The notes below the pieces were generated by a model, which was given only the letters and a program-made list of their open reading frames with translations, was not told the origin of the DNA and searched no databases. A DNA stretch of 63,284 bases from SIG440 sp045648175 (lineage in GTDB: Bacteria > Bacillota > Clostridia > Monoglobales > Monoglobaceae), in contig JAZRNN010000061.1 in NCBI GenBank assembly GCA_045648175.1, positions 1 through 63,284 on the forward strand, given 5' to 3'. The translations under genes were made by a program, and so were the position numbers. Within the stretch, counting starts at the first letter, position 1; the number at the start of each line of letters is the position of its first letter. Below, piece by piece: positions 1 through 8,360 of this stretch.

Positions 1-559
1 CTCTGTCAAGCGCCAACGAGTGCGAAGAAACCTCCATCACTACCGAGGTAACACCCTCATTTGCCATTCTGTCAAAAAGGCGCATAAGTTCTAACGAGTC
101 AGGGGTGGTATGGTGTGTTGGAATAACTTCATTCCCTATCATATTCTGATTTGTGCCAATAAGACCAACCCGATGCCCACAATTTTCAAGAATGGACTTC
201 ACCAGATAGGTTGTTGTTGTCTTCCCGTTTGTGCCGGTGACACCAACGAGCTTGAATTTTTTGTAGGGATGGTCATAAAACTCGGCAACAGCGCAGGAAA
301 GTGCATATCTTGTGTTTTTTACCACAACGGTAGTTGCCGCAGTTTCCTTCATCTCTTTTTCAGCAATTATAGCAACAGCACCCTTTTCAAGAGCGTCCTC
401 TGCATAATCGTGTCCGTCACTTTTAAAGCCCGTGACACAAACAAACACATCACCCGGCTTAACCTCCCTTGAATCGAAGGCTATTCCAGAAATTCTTATA
501 TCTATATTTCCCTGAACCGATACAATTTCGACATCTGACAATAATTGGGATAAAGTCAT
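1..559 (-). CDS. murE: UDP-N-acetylmuramyl-tripeptide synthetase MurE (C-terminus outside window)
   Basis: Cytoplasmic Mur ligase that adds the third stem-peptide residue (meso-diaminopimelate or lysine) to UDP-MurNAc-L-Ala-D-Glu during peptidoglycan precursor synthesis. About 186 N-terminal codons are present. They read MTLSQLLSDVEI..., then FDSREVKPGD in the N-terminal domain, then the Mur-ligase P-loop GVTGTNGKTTTT and the downstream THHTTPDS segment. The start ATG at 559 has a GGAGG about eight bases upstream. It follows the PBP gene by 24 nt, as expected in a dcw cluster, so it belongs to the mraZ-led operon. The central and C-terminal domains that set amino-acid specificity are missing, so the third residue cannot be told. 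Confidence 0.93.
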   Translation of the reverse strand, partial: MTLSQLLSDVEIVSVQGNIDIRISGIAFDSREVKPGDVFVCVTGFKSDGHDYAEDALEKGAVAIIAEKEMKETAATTVVVKNTRYALSCAVAEFYDHPYKKFKLVGVTGTNGKTTTTYLVKSILENCGHRVGLIGTNQNMIGNEVIPTHHTTPDSLELMRLFDRMANEGVTSVVMEVSSHSLALDR

Positions 560-583
560 AGTTTTGTCCTCCAACATAAAATG

Positions 584-2815
584 CTAATCTCGTACTTCTG
601 CATATCTGAAATCTAATGTTACAATCGTGCCCGGCTCTACCATAGTTCCCGCCACAGGCGACTGACCAGAGCATATTGCAATTCCATCCACATTAGTCAG
701 GCCCTTTATTCTTACATTAAGTCCTGCATTGGTAATACCCTTGTTCGCCTCAGAGCCATAACAACCGACAACGTTAGGGACTTCAACGGATTTTGAGCTT
801 TCCTCGCCCTCTGTGTATGCCACAACCTTAGAATGTCTTGCCAATTTGGAATACGGCTTTGGCACCTGATCCAAAATCACATCTCCGTTGCCTTTGATAC
901 TGATATTCACGCCTTCTTCTTTAAGAACAGCCTCTGCCTCTTTGCGTGACATTCCGGTAACATCAGGAACTGTTATATCAATCATCTCCAGTTCTTCCTG
1001 GGTGTATTCAGGTTCAACGCCCAAATACTGCAGACTTTCTTCAAGTATATTTTTCACCACAGGAGCTGCAATCAATCCACCGTAATAGGTTGAGCCCACA
1101 GGCGGTTGATCAAGTATTACAAGACAAACTATCTCAGGGTCGTCAGCAGGCGCAAAACCTACAAACGATGCAACATACTTGCCGTTGCCACGAGGCTGTT
1201 TTTCGGAAGTTCCGGTTTTGCCCGCAATGCGAAATCCCGCAAGATACGCATTTTTACCACCGCCAACCGATACAACTGACTCCAATATTTCACACATTTT
1301 TTTGCTTGTTTCCTGTGAGATAACCTGACGCACAACTGTCGGGGTATATTCTTCAATAACATTCTGATTTTCATCCACAAGTTGCTTTACAAGATGAGGT
1401 TTCATCAACCTTCCGCCATTAGCAACAGCCGAAACCATTGTTACCATCTGGAGCGGTGTTACATTAAAACTCTGTCCAAACGAGGATGTTGCAAGGTCAA
1501 TTTCCTTAAAATTTGATATTTCATGAAAGATACCGTTGGTTTCACCGGGCAATTCAATGCCGGTTTTGTCACGAAAGCCAAAGCCCTTTACATACTTTAC
1601 AAAATCTTCTCTGCCAACCTTTGCACCAATTTCTATAAATGCAGGGTTACATGAGTTTTGCACAGCCTGAACAAAAGTCTGTCCTCCATGTCCGTTGCGA
1701 TTTGCACAGCTTATCCTGCGGTCAGCAACTTTGATTGAGCCGCCACAGAAAAAATGGTCGTTAAGACCCACGGCATTTTCTTCCAGCGCCATAGAAGCAA
1801 CCGCAATCTTAAAAGTAGATCCCGGCTCATAGGAGTCAACAACAGCCTTGTTTCTTCTTAAAAACTGCGTAACTTGGGTTAATTTGGCGTTATACTCATC
1901 ACCATCAAGCTTTGAAAGTTCCTCTTTTATCTCAGGATACTTTTGTTCAACTGCCGCATTAATTTCAAAAGGCTGATTAAGGTCATAGTCAGGCTTTGTC
2001 GCCATTGCAAGAATTTCACCTGTCTTAACATTCATTACAATAGCCGCAGCACCTTCTTCAAGACCGTTTTCTATCCGTGCATTTTCAAGGTGTTTTTCGG
2101 TAAAATGCTGTATTGTTTCGTCAATTGTCAATACAATGCTGTTGCCTTGTTGTGCCTCATAATAGCTTTCATAGTTATCAGGAAGTTCAAGACCCGCTGT
2201 CATATTTGCCGAAACAACTCTGCCGGGAACACCCTCAAGCTGTTCGTTGTAGACCATCTCAATGCCTTCAAGACCCTTGTTGTCGCTGCCCACAAAGCCA
2301 ATAACCTGAGATGCAAAATTTCCGTATGGATAATATCTTTTTGTATCCTCGGCAAACTTAATGCCGTTAATATTGTATTTATTTATATATTCACGTAATG
2401 CATCTGCCTGGTCCTTCTCAACCTTTTTCTTTATATATTCAAAATTCGATTCTCTGTTTATTCTTTTAAGAACTGTATCATAATCAAGCTCCAGAATTTC
2501 TGCCATATTACGGGCAATTTCCTCAGGAGTCTGTTTAGTGTTGCCACGAACATTTTGCGGAGTTATGCTGATTGTTTCAACACTCAGATTGTTTGCCAGC
2601 ACCTTCATATTGCGGTCATAAATCAATCCTCGTGCCGGAGTTATAATATTATCGCTTGTCTGCTGTTCTCTTGCCGCTGACGAAAGCTCTTCACCGCGTA
2701 CAATCTGCAACCACGCAACTCTCACCATTAAAGCGCAGAAAAGGAAGACTGCCCCCGCGAGCAGCCATCCTATCTTTTTTCTTTGTGTTAATGTACTTTG
2801 TTCGTTTTGCACCAC
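584..2815 (-). CDS. Class B penicillin-binding protein with C-terminal PASTA domains (FtsI/SpoVD type)
   Basis: Membrane-anchored peptidoglycan transpeptidase for septal or spore-cortex cross-linking. It has a short cytoplasmic N-terminus, one membrane helix (WLLAGAVFLFCALMVRVAWL), a dimerisation domain, then the transpeptidase domain with all three motifs: STFK (Ser333 with this start), SCN, and KTGT. Two PASTA repeats follow (DVTGMSRKEAEAVLKEEG and EVPNVVGCYGSEANKG). I place the start at GTG 2815 because GGAGG lies five bases upstream; a second GTG follows directly at 2812. The in-frame ATG at 2836 lies upstream of that Shine-Dalgarno and is less likely. This is the only PBP in the cluster, so it may be the main divisional enzyme; spoVD and ftsI products cannot be told apart from sequence alone. 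Confidence 0.93.
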   Translation of the reverse strand: MVQNEQSTLTQRKKIGWLLAGAVFLFCALMVRVAWLQIVRGEELSSAAREQQTSDNIITPARGLIYDRNMKVLANNLSVETISITPQNVRGNTKQTPEEIARNMAEILELDYDTVLKRINRESNFEYIKKKVEKDQADALREYINKYNINGIKFAEDTKRYYPYGNFASQVIGFVGSDNKGLEGIEMVYNEQLEGVPGRVVSANMTAGLELPDNYESYYEAQQGNSIVLTIDETIQHFTEKHLENARIENGLEEGAAAIVMNVKTGEILAMATKPDYDLNQPFEINAAVEQKYPEIKEELSKLDGDEYNAKLTQVTQFLRRNKAVVDSYEPGSTFKIAVASMALEENAVGLNDHFFCGGSIKVADRRISCANRNGHGGQTFVQAVQNSCNPAFIEIGAKVGREDFVKYVKGFGFRDKTGIELPGETNGIFHEISNFKEIDLATSSFGQSFNVTPLQMVTMVSAVANGGRLMKPHLVKQLVDENQNVIEEYTPTVVRQVISQETSKKMCEILESVVSVGGGKNAYLAGFRIAGKTGTSEKQPRGNGKYVASFVGFAPADDPEIVCLVILDQPPVGSTYYGGLIAAPVVKNILEESLQYLGVEPEYTQEELEMIDITVPDVTGMSRKEAEAVLKEEGVNISIKGNGDVILDQVPKPYSKLARHSKVVAYTEGEESSKSVEVPNVVGCYGSEANKGITNAGLNVRIKGLTNVDGIAICSGQSPVAGTMVEPGTIVTLDFRYAEVRD

Positions 2816-2907
2816 AATTACCTCCAAAGAAATCAAATCTCTTCAGACACCGTCTATGTAATTATATTGGATGCAACAATTCAAATATACCAAAACAAAC
2901 CTATCTT

Positions 2908-3420
2908 TTATTTAAATATGTTCATCGCACTTGTAATTGTTCCTGCAACGCCGTTCATAGCCACCTTTTTGCGTGAATTATCTTCACTTGCATAGGTCTC
3001 AACAGCGTCACCCTGCTCCATATCAACATAGAACATCTGATATCTTTCAGGTCTTACCATCCCAAATTTCTCATTTGCTACATTTTGCAACTGTTCAAGG
3101 TCAATTGCCTTGTCAATTTTAACCTGCAAATCCTGATTAGTCGCCAAAATCTCGTTATACTGCTTTTCAAGCTGTGCTACATTACCTCTTGCCTCGTTGA
3201 TTTTTACATATCCGTTAACTATAGCAAAAGCAACTGCAAAGCATATTGCCACCCTTAAGAAATTAACAACATTGAATCTTGTGGTGGTTTTCTGTCTTTC
3301 AATCCTTTTATTCTTTTTATCAATAATGTGAAGTCTTTCATTTGCTGTCTGTTCAGCTGAATTAAAGCCGATTTCAATTTTGTATGCGCTGCTTGTGTTA
3401 TAGCCGTACAAATTTGACAT
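2908..3420 (-). CDS. ftsL: FtsL-like septum protein
   Basis: Small bitopic division protein, expected to pair with DivIC/FtsB in the divisome. It has a 60-residue basic cytoplasmic N-terminus, one membrane helix (NFLRVAICFAVAFAIVNGYV), then a coiled coil (ARGNVAQLEKQYNEILATNQ) ending in the typical FGMVRPERYQ segment. Its sequence is weakly conserved, as usual for FtsL; the call rests on architecture plus position between rsmH and the PBP, 21 nt downstream of rsmH. Length of 170 residues is somewhat long for the family because of the N-terminal tail. Confidence 0.85.
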   Translation of the reverse strand: MSNLYGYNTSSAYKIEIGFNSAEQTANERLHIIDKKNKRIERQKTTTRFNVVNFLRVAICFAVAFAIVNGYVKINEARGNVAQLEKQYNEILATNQDLQVKIDKAIDLEQLQNVANEKFGMVRPERYQMFYVDMEQGDAVETYASEDNSRKKVAMNGVAGTITSAMNIFK

Positions 3421-3440
3421 TTTAAAGCTTCACCTCTCCT

Positions 3441-4382
3441 TTATATTTTTTTAACCGCTCTCAGCTTTGCGCTGTGTGCACGATTGTTGTTTTCAAGTTC
3501 TTTTTCGCCCGAAATAACAGGCTTTTTGTTAATAATTTTAACTATTGGCGACTTGCCGCAAACACAAACCGGAAAGTCCTTTGGGCATTGACACCCCGAT
3601 GCAAGCTCTGCAAAGGTCTGCTTGACAATTCTGTCTTCAAGCGAATGAAATGTTATCACCGACAACACTCCACCGGGCTTTAATACATCAACAAAATCTT
3701 CAATAGCTTGTCTCAAAATCCCTAACTCGTTGTTTACCTCAATGCGAATCGCCTGAAATGTTCTTTTTGCCGGATGCTTGTCCGCAAATCTCATTTTTGC
3801 AGGAACCGCATTTTTTATAATATCGCGAAGTTGAAATGTTGTTTCAATTTCACCTTTTTGTCTTTCTGTAACAATTGCCCTTGCAATCTGTCTTGCAAAA
3901 CGCTCTTCGCCGTAGTCAAATATGATTTTTGCAAGTTCGCCTTCTGTATAGCCGTTAACCACCTCATATGCCGAAAGGGCATCCTCACGATTCATTCTCA
4001 TATCAAGTCTTGCATCCATATTATAGCTGAAACCGCGTTCTGCCGTATCAAGCTGAGGCGATGACACGCCAAGGTCTAGTATCGCACCATCAATTTTCTG
4101 AATACCCAGATTTTTAAGAACAGTTTTAATTTCTGAAAAATTGCTGTGAACAATGTTTACTATATCGCCAAATTGTTCAAGTCTTTTTGATGCCGCATTT
4201 ATCGCCGTCATATCACGGTCAATACCCACAAAGGTTGCACCCTTTGACAGTTTGGAACAAACCAGACTCGCATGGCCGCCGCCACCCAGCGTTCCGTCAA
4301 CGTAAACACCTTGTGACTTAACATCAAGAAAGTTAACACTTTCCTCAAGAAGTACGGAAATATGTTTGAATTCTGTACTCAT
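3441..4382 (-). CDS. rsmH: 16S rRNA (cytosine-1402 N4)-methyltransferase RsmH (MraW)
   Basis: SAM-dependent methyltransferase acting on C1402 in the ribosomal P site. The N-terminal HISVLLEESVNFL leads into the SAM-binding DGTLGGGGHA motif. LDLGVSSPQLD, RGFSY and the late FHSLEDRIVKQ motif are all present. At 313 residues it has the normal family length. Its start overlaps the mraZ stop by four bases (ATGA), so the two are translationally coupled. Second gene of the dcw operon. Confidence 0.97.
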   Translation of the reverse strand: MSTEFKHISVLLEESVNFLDVKSQGVYVDGTLGGGGHASLVCSKLSKGATFVGIDRDMTAINAASKRLEQFGDIVNIVHSNFSEIKTVLKNLGIQKIDGAILDLGVSSPQLDTAERGFSYNMDARLDMRMNREDALSAYEVVNGYTEGELAKIIFDYGEERFARQIARAIVTERQKGEIETTFQLRDIIKNAVPAKMRFADKHPAKRTFQAIRIEVNNELGILRQAIEDFVDVLKPGGVLSVITFHSLEDRIVKQTFAELASGCQCPKDFPVCVCGKSPIVKIINKKPVISGEKELENNNRAHSAKLRAVKKI

Positions 4383-4804
4383 AGTCCCAGTCTCTCCATT
4401 GCGCCCTCAATCTCAGCTGAGTCAAGTGACGGGTCATTCATATAAGCTTCCCAATCCTTCTTGTTCCATATTTCCATACAGTTTGAAACACCAACAATCA
4501 CAACCTCACGGTCAAGGCTTGCATATTCACGATAAGCAGGGGGGATGACAACACGACCTTGTGAATCAATCTCACATTCGGTTGCACCTGCAAAGAAAAA
4601 TCTGCGAAGTTTACGTGCATCAGCACCACGAAGTTCAAGGAGTTCTGACTTAAAGCCTTCCCACTCTTCTTTTGAATAAGCACAAAGGCAGTCATTAACA
4701 CCTTTAGACAGCACAAAAGTTCCACCAAGATCATCTCTGAACTTAGATGGAATACTAACTCTGCCTTTTGTATCAAGGTTGTGAAAATATTCACCGATTA
4801 GCAT
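4379..4804 (-). CDS. mraZ: Transcriptional regulator MraZ
   Basis: First gene of the dcw operon, encoding a ring-forming DNA-binding protein with two SpoVT/AbrB-like halves. Both halves are visible: DTKGRVSIPSKFRDDL near residue 11 and DSQGRVVIPPAYREYA near residue 82. MraZ normally represses its own operon, and the upstream DNA carries matching boxes (see 4834-4880). The Shine-Dalgarno AAGGAG at 4814-4819 lies nine bases from the ATG. At 141 residues it is full length. Confidence 0.97.
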   Translation of the reverse strand: MLIGEYFHNLDTKGRVSIPSKFRDDLGGTFVLSKGVNDCLCAYSKEEWEGFKSELLELRGADARKLRRFFFAGATECEIDSQGRVVIPPAYREYASLDREVVIVGVSNCMEIWNKKDWEAYMNDPSLDSAEIEGAMERLGL

Positions 4805-4833
4805 ATCCTTGTGCTCCTTGTATTATTTAGCTC

Positions 4834-4880
4834 CATTTTTGTGCCACTTTATGGAATTTCACTCCACTTTGTTCCACTTT
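4834..4880 (-). promoter_or_regulatory. MraZ operator: 10-bp-phased AAAGTGG boxes
   Basis: Read on the minus strand, consecutive 10-mers are AAAGTGGAAC, AAAGTGGAGT, GAAATTCCAT, AAAGTGGCAC and AAAAATGGAG. There are three exact AAAGTGG boxes in the same 10-bp register, one divergent unit between them and one degenerate unit at the end. Direct AAAGTG(G/T) repeats with three-base spacers are the known MraZ target in Firmicutes and Mollicutes. The array starts six bases downstream of the -10 box, so bound MraZ would block initiation or escape. Confidence 0.85.
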
Positions 4881-4885
4881 CTTCT

Positions 4886-4914
4886 ATTCTACTATACTTT
4901 ATACCATTTTGCAA
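4886..4914 (-). promoter_or_regulatory. Sigma-A promoter of the mraZ/dcw operon
   Basis: -35 TTGCAA (4909-4914), 17-bp spacer, -10 TAGAAT (4886-4891). It lies 82 bp before the mraZ ATG and directly upstream of the MraZ boxes. Confidence 0.75.
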
Positions 4915-5023
4915 TAGTTTTTTGAAAAAAATTTAAAAATTTTGTAATCTTTTTGTAACAATACTTCATATAGCGTGTTTTCAATGGTTTTAATCATATT
5001 TAGACAACAAAAATTGAGCAAAC

Positions 5024-5064
5024 AAATACACCCCAAAGGTTTTTTAACCCTTGAGGTGTATTTT
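5024..5064 (-). terminator. Rho-independent terminator after the Sel1-like gene
   Basis: Imperfect stem AAATACACC.../...GGTGTATTTT with a T-rich loop. On the minus strand the stem is followed by TTTGTTTG. Between it and the mraZ promoter (4915-5023) I see only AT-rich sequence without a gene. Confidence 0.65.
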
Positions 5065-5138
5065 AAAAATCAAATTTTAGTTAACTAGAATGTTTTTAAA
5101 AGTTTTATTATATTCTCATTTTATCCTTAAACACGATT

Positions 5139-6209
5139 TTACCTTTTAAATTTTTTCACAACATTATAAACTGTATTTTTAAACAAATTATCCTCTGCCT
5201 CATAAATATCGAGTATATTAGCAACAAAAACTTCTAATTCTTCCTCCTTTTTTACCGGTCGCAAATAGCCTTCTCTATGTGCTAACAGTCCTAAATTTCT
5301 ACGCATATAGGCTCCGTTTTTCGCAATAACCTCCACAGTGAAAACATATCTATCCAATGTGTTGTAATCTGTTTCACCTAAGAAAAATCTTGGTTTTCTT
5401 TTGTTCTTCACATCAAATACCGCCATTGCATATATTGCGAGATTAGTTCTTTTTGCTTTTGGAAGTTCCGGCATGCGGATAATCGAATAGTAAGTTTTGT
5501 CATTTTTACACATATAAGTTTCAGCATCAAACCCAAGTGGATACTCCGCAGGATTTCTTCCGGAAGATTCTATCATTCCGTTCCAAATATTTTCTATTTG
5601 TTCATTGATAATTTTGTTATTTGTTACATCTTTATAAATGTCCATATTTTTTAAAAATAATTCCGGCAACCATTGCCTTTGAAAAATCGCCCTGAAATTA
5701 ATCAGAGTCATTTTCTCATCTTCTTTCTTCCAACCTGTAAACTTTAAATAATTTACATCAAATCCCCGTTCTGCCGCAAGTGCATAATATTTTTCAGCCT
5801 CTTTATCCCTGCCGTTTTTTTCAGCCAGTAATCCCATAATATAATTTGCAACAGGAATATTCATTTTGACAGCTATTTCAAGTGACTTCTTTAATTCTTT
5901 TTCTTTAAAACCACGCAATCTACCCATATTATACTCGAAAAAAGCCATAGCAAGAGCTTCACCATAACCTTTATTATATGAGTTTATTAACCAGTTCATC
6001 GCAGCAACAGTCTTGCCACGCGAAAGATTTAACTTATACATCAAAAATTCAGCTTTGGGATTTCCTTTATCAGCCTCTGATTTAATTAAATACTGACCTG
6101 ATGATAAATCCTGCTCCTGAACTGAATTTCCAAAAACTAATTTTTCCGCATAATCTAACTTTTCATATAATTCCAGGGTGTTTAATAAATCTCTATTTTG
6201 TTTGTTCAT
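5139..6209 (-). CDS. Sel1/TPR-like repeat protein, function unknown
   Basis: A soluble protein of about 356 residues with no signal peptide or membrane helix. The first half holds degenerate Sel1-type helical repeats (ADKGNPKAEFLMYKL, NKGYGEALAMAFFEYNMG, MNIPVANYIMGLLAEKNG, EAEKYYALAAERGFD), a fold used for protein-protein contacts. The second half is a conserved-looking alpha/beta region that I do not recognise. I chose ATG 6209 because GAGG lies six bases upstream; the in-frame ATG at 6221 overlaps that Shine-Dalgarno. It is a single-gene unit with its own extended -10 and terminator, so the neighbours give no hint of function. Confidence 0.75.
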   Translation of the reverse strand: MNKQNRDLLNTLELYEKLDYAEKLVFGNSVQEQDLSSGQYLIKSEADKGNPKAEFLMYKLNLSRGKTVAAMNWLINSYNKGYGEALAMAFFEYNMGRLRGFKEKELKKSLEIAVKMNIPVANYIMGLLAEKNGRDKEAEKYYALAAERGFDVNYLKFTGWKKEDEKMTLINFRAIFQRQWLPELFLKNMDIYKDVTNNKIINEQIENIWNGMIESSGRNPAEYPLGFDAETYMCKNDKTYYSIIRMPELPKAKRTNLAIYAMAVFDVKNKRKPRFFLGETDYNTLDRYVFTVEVIAKNGAYMRRNLGLLAHREGYLRPVKKEEELEVFVANILDIYEAEDNLFKNTVYNVVKKFKR

Positions 6210-6266
6210 AAGATGCCTCATTTCTTATATTCCATTACGCACGCAAGTCATACGGATTGTTTTATT

Positions 6267-6275
6267 ATTATAACA
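6267..6275 (-). promoter_or_regulatory. Extended -10 promoter of the Sel1-like gene
   Basis: TGTTATAAT on the minus strand is an extended -10 (TGn-TATAAT) about 60 bp before the start. No good -35 is visible, as often in extended -10 promoters. Confidence 0.5.
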
Positions 6276-6325
6276 TATAGTTGTTTGAGTTTCCACTCTT
6301 TTTAGTGAATTTCTTTATATTCTGC

Positions 6326-6366
6326 AAAAAATAGAACAGGGACATAATTATATGTTCCTGTTCTAT
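6326..6366 (-). terminator. Strong terminator of the small XRE regulator gene
   Basis: Near-perfect stem ATAGAACAGG.../...CCTGTTCTAT (6331-6366), followed on the minus strand by an uninterrupted TTTTTT. Confidence 0.85.
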
Positions 6367-6394
6367 AATAAAATGATTTTTCAGAAGAAAAAAA

Positions 6395-6700
6395 TTATTT
6401 TAAATTTTTAATTGCCGTCAAGGATTTATAAAGTAAATCTCTCTCACTCTGTGAAAGTTTTGCCAGCAACAATTCGAGTTCATCGTCACGGCTGATTTCT
6501 CTGCCTTTTAGGAGAAAGTCAATCGATACATTAAGTATCTCAGACAATTTTATAAGATTTGTCACCGACGGCATTCGCACATCATGTTCAATCTGATATA
6601 TAAACTGAGTCGACACATCTAAGCGTTCAGCCAGCTTTTCTTGAGTTAAGAATTGTTGCGTTCGTTTTGCCCGTATTCGCGAGCCAATAGAATCTTGCAT
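6395..6700 (-). CDS. Small XRE-family HTH transcriptional regulator
   Basis: About 101 residues. The Cro/C1-type helix-turn-helix spans roughly residues 8-62 (IGSRIRAKRTQQFLTQEKLA, STQFIYQIEHDVRMPS, LSEILNVSIDFLL). A charged C-terminal helix (RDDELELLLAKLSQSERDLL) is suited to dimerisation. I chose ATG 6700 because GAGGTG lies about six bases upstream; the longer reading from 6730 would add ten low-complexity residues. A TATAAT lies upstream near 6720, and ACAACA/TGTTGT half-sites around it could be autoregulatory. Target genes are unknown. Confidence 0.82.
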   Translation of the reverse strand: MQDSIGSRIRAKRTQQFLTQEKLAERLDVSTQFIYQIEHDVRMPSVTNLIKLSEILNVSIDFLLKGREISRDDELELLLAKLSQSERDLLYKSLTAIKNLK

Positions 6701-6805
6701 ATATAACACCTCGTTATTATTATACAACACAATGTCTTATATAATAACTAAGCTTTTGTTGTATGTATATAACTACAAGTTTAATATTTTTACACAGATA
6801 CCAAA

Positions 6806-6841
6806 AACCCGCCGCTGAAACTAACGTTTCAGCGGCGGGTT
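6806..6841 (-). terminator. Strong terminator of the BMC operon
   Basis: Perfect 16-bp GC-rich stem AACCCGCCGCTGAAAC/GTTTCAGCGGCGGGTT with a four-base loop, followed by TTTTTGG on the minus strand. It closes the microcompartment gene cluster after the deoR-type gene. Confidence 0.92.
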
Positions 6842-6858
6842 ATCACACATTTAAATAT

Positions 6859-7626
6859 TTATTCTGCTATTTTAATCACTTTAACCTCATTTTCCTCGAG
6901 CTTTACTCTCAGGTTAGAGTCGGGTTCGGTATCGGTAATAATATAATCAATTTCTTCCATAGAAATCAATTTTACAAAACCGACTCCACCCATTTTACTT
7001 TTATCACAAAGATAGTATTTTTCTCTGGCATTTGCAAACATCTTCTGCTTAATTCCGCATTCTGTCTCGTTGCTTTCAAGAATACCGCCATCGGCAGTAA
7101 TTCCTTTGCTAGAGAAAAACATTTTGCTTGCAAAATAATTTTCTTCTATACTTTTTTCAGCATGTCTGCCGATAAATGACTGGTTATTACTGAGCACGCC
7201 ACCCACTGAAATAACCTTTATATGCTCGCAGCCTGAAAGTTCAACCGCAACTCTCAGCGAGTTTGTTATAACAGTTATGTTTTTGCGATTTTTAAGTTCT
7301 TTCGCCATAAAGAAGGTCGTTGTAGATGCATCAAGAAAGATTGTATCACCTGCTGTCACATACTTCACCGCTTCTTTTGCAAGACGCATTTTGGCATCAA
7401 CATTTATATGTTTTCTCTTTTCAAGGGAGATTTCATAGGTTGTTCCCTCAAGCGGAACTGCACCGCCGTGGGTTCTTCGCAAAGCCTCCTGCTTTTCCAG
7501 CTTTTCAAGGTCACGTCTTACAGTTTCCTCGGTGACACCAAGCTCCAAGCTTAAGCGACTTACCGAAACAACTCCGTCTGCATTCAAAAACTCCATTATT
7601 TTTTTCTGGCGTTCAAGTGCAAGCAT
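6859..7626 (-). CDS. DeoR-family transcriptional regulator of the BMC operon
   Basis: The N-terminal winged HTH (LALERQKKIMEFLNADGVVS, then VTEETVRRDLEKLEKQEALR) precedes the family signature RRTHGGAV. The C-terminal half is a DeoR sensor domain of the sugar-phosphate isomerase-like fold (DTIFLDASTTTFFMAKEL, ITNSLRVAVEL). DeoR proteins usually repress sugar operons and are released by a phosphorylated sugar. As the last gene of the BMC operon it is the obvious local regulator, perhaps sensing L-fuculose-1-phosphate or a similar ester; that ligand is inference. Full length at 255 residues. Confidence 0.93.
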   Translation of the reverse strand: MLALERQKKIMEFLNADGVVSVSRLSLELGVTEETVRRDLEKLEKQEALRRTHGGAVPLEGTTYEISLEKRKHINVDAKMRLAKEAVKYVTAGDTIFLDASTTTFFMAKELKNRKNITVITNSLRVAVELSGCEHIKVISVGGVLSNNQSFIGRHAEKSIEENYFASKMFFSSKGITADGGILESNETECGIKQKMFANAREKYYLCDKSKMGGVGFVKLISMEEIDYIITDTEPDSNLRVKLEENEVKVIKIAE

Positions 7627-7654
7627 CTTATCCCCTCTCTTTCAATTCGGGTTA

Positions 7655-8287
7655 TTATTTCTTTATAATTCTTACAACAGCACCATTTTTGAGGCCTGTC
7701 GAATTTGCATCATCTGTGTCAATATGCATTTCTGCATTGAAATCATCACGAACTCTTACCTGAACGTCATAAAATTTGGTTGGCTTAATGCCCTCTACCT
7801 CAACATCCACATAATCATTGTCCTTAATGCCGTTTGCTGTCGCATATTCGGGAGTAAGGTGGATATGACGGTTTGCAATAATTACGCCTTCCTTCAAATA
7901 CACGCAGCCCTTAGGTCCAACAAGCACCAACTTTTCAGAACCTGCTACGTTTCCCGAAGGACGAACGGGAGGGCTGACTTTAAGAACAAATGTGTCTGTT
8001 CTTGAAATTTCAACCTGAGTATTTTTGCGGACAGGGCCAAGAACTCTTACATTTTCGATTGATTTAAGTGATGGTCCAACCAGTGTAACTACCTCTTCGG
8101 ACGCATATTCACGACCCATAAGATATTTCTTTATGTGGAGCTCATATCCTTTGCCAAAGAGGGTTTCCAAATCCTCCTGAGACAAATGAACATGGCGCTG
8201 TGAAACACCCACTTTAATCTGTCCGTCTGTATCTATTTTTTCAACTACCGATTTTACGGCTTTTGCAATTGTGTCTATATCATGCAT
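7655..8287 (-). CDS. pduL: Phosphate propanoyltransferase PduL
   Basis: BMC-associated phosphotransacylase that converts propionyl-CoA plus phosphate to propionyl-phosphate and recycles CoA inside the compartment. Two PduL halves are visible, each with zinc-binding histidines: VSQRHVHLSQ near residue 36 and IANRHIHLTPEYA near residue 141. The N-terminal helix HDIDTIAKAVKSVVEKI looks like an encapsulation peptide. I chose ATG 8287; TTG 8305 and GTG 8296 are in-frame alternatives. There is no strong Shine-Dalgarno at the ATG, and it overlaps the stop of a micro-ORF (8280-8360), which suggests translational coupling. No acetate/propionate kinase gene is in the locus, so the final ATP-yielding step must be encoded elsewhere. 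Confidence 0.93.
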   Translation of the reverse strand: MHDIDTIAKAVKSVVEKIDTDGQIKVGVSQRHVHLSQEDLETLFGKGYELHIKKYLMGREYASEEVVTLVGPSLKSIENVRVLGPVRKNTQVEISRTDTFVLKVSPPVRPSGNVAGSEKLVLVGPKGCVYLKEGVIIANRHIHLTPEYATANGIKDNDYVDVEVEGIKPTKFYDVQVRVRDDFNAEMHIDTDDANSTGLKNGAVVRIIKK

Positions 8288-8360
8288 ATGCTTCACCCAA
8301 AGCAATAGTTTTTTCGACCATTGCTCCCTGAATCAGATTTCCGTCTTTCCGGATTGTCAC
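8280..8360 (-). CDS. Candidate 26-residue micro-ORF overlapping BMC-T and pduL
   Basis: GTG-started frame reading VTIRKDGNLIQGAMVEKTIA then LGEAYA. Its GTG shares the last base of the BMC-T stop (TAGTG), and its TGA overlaps the pduL start (ATGCATGA). The composition is protein-like, but the Shine-Dalgarno is poor (GGAAGG only three bases away). It could be a real leader or coupling peptide, or a remnant of a longer gene. I recognise no family. Confidence 0.2.
   Translation of the reverse strand: MTIRKDGNLIQGAMVEKTIALGEAYA

Noticed and set aside
4915..5023. Possible small gene or RNA upstream of the mraZ promoter
   Set aside because: AT-rich sequence without a frame, ribosome binding site or stable stem beyond the terminator at 5024-5064.
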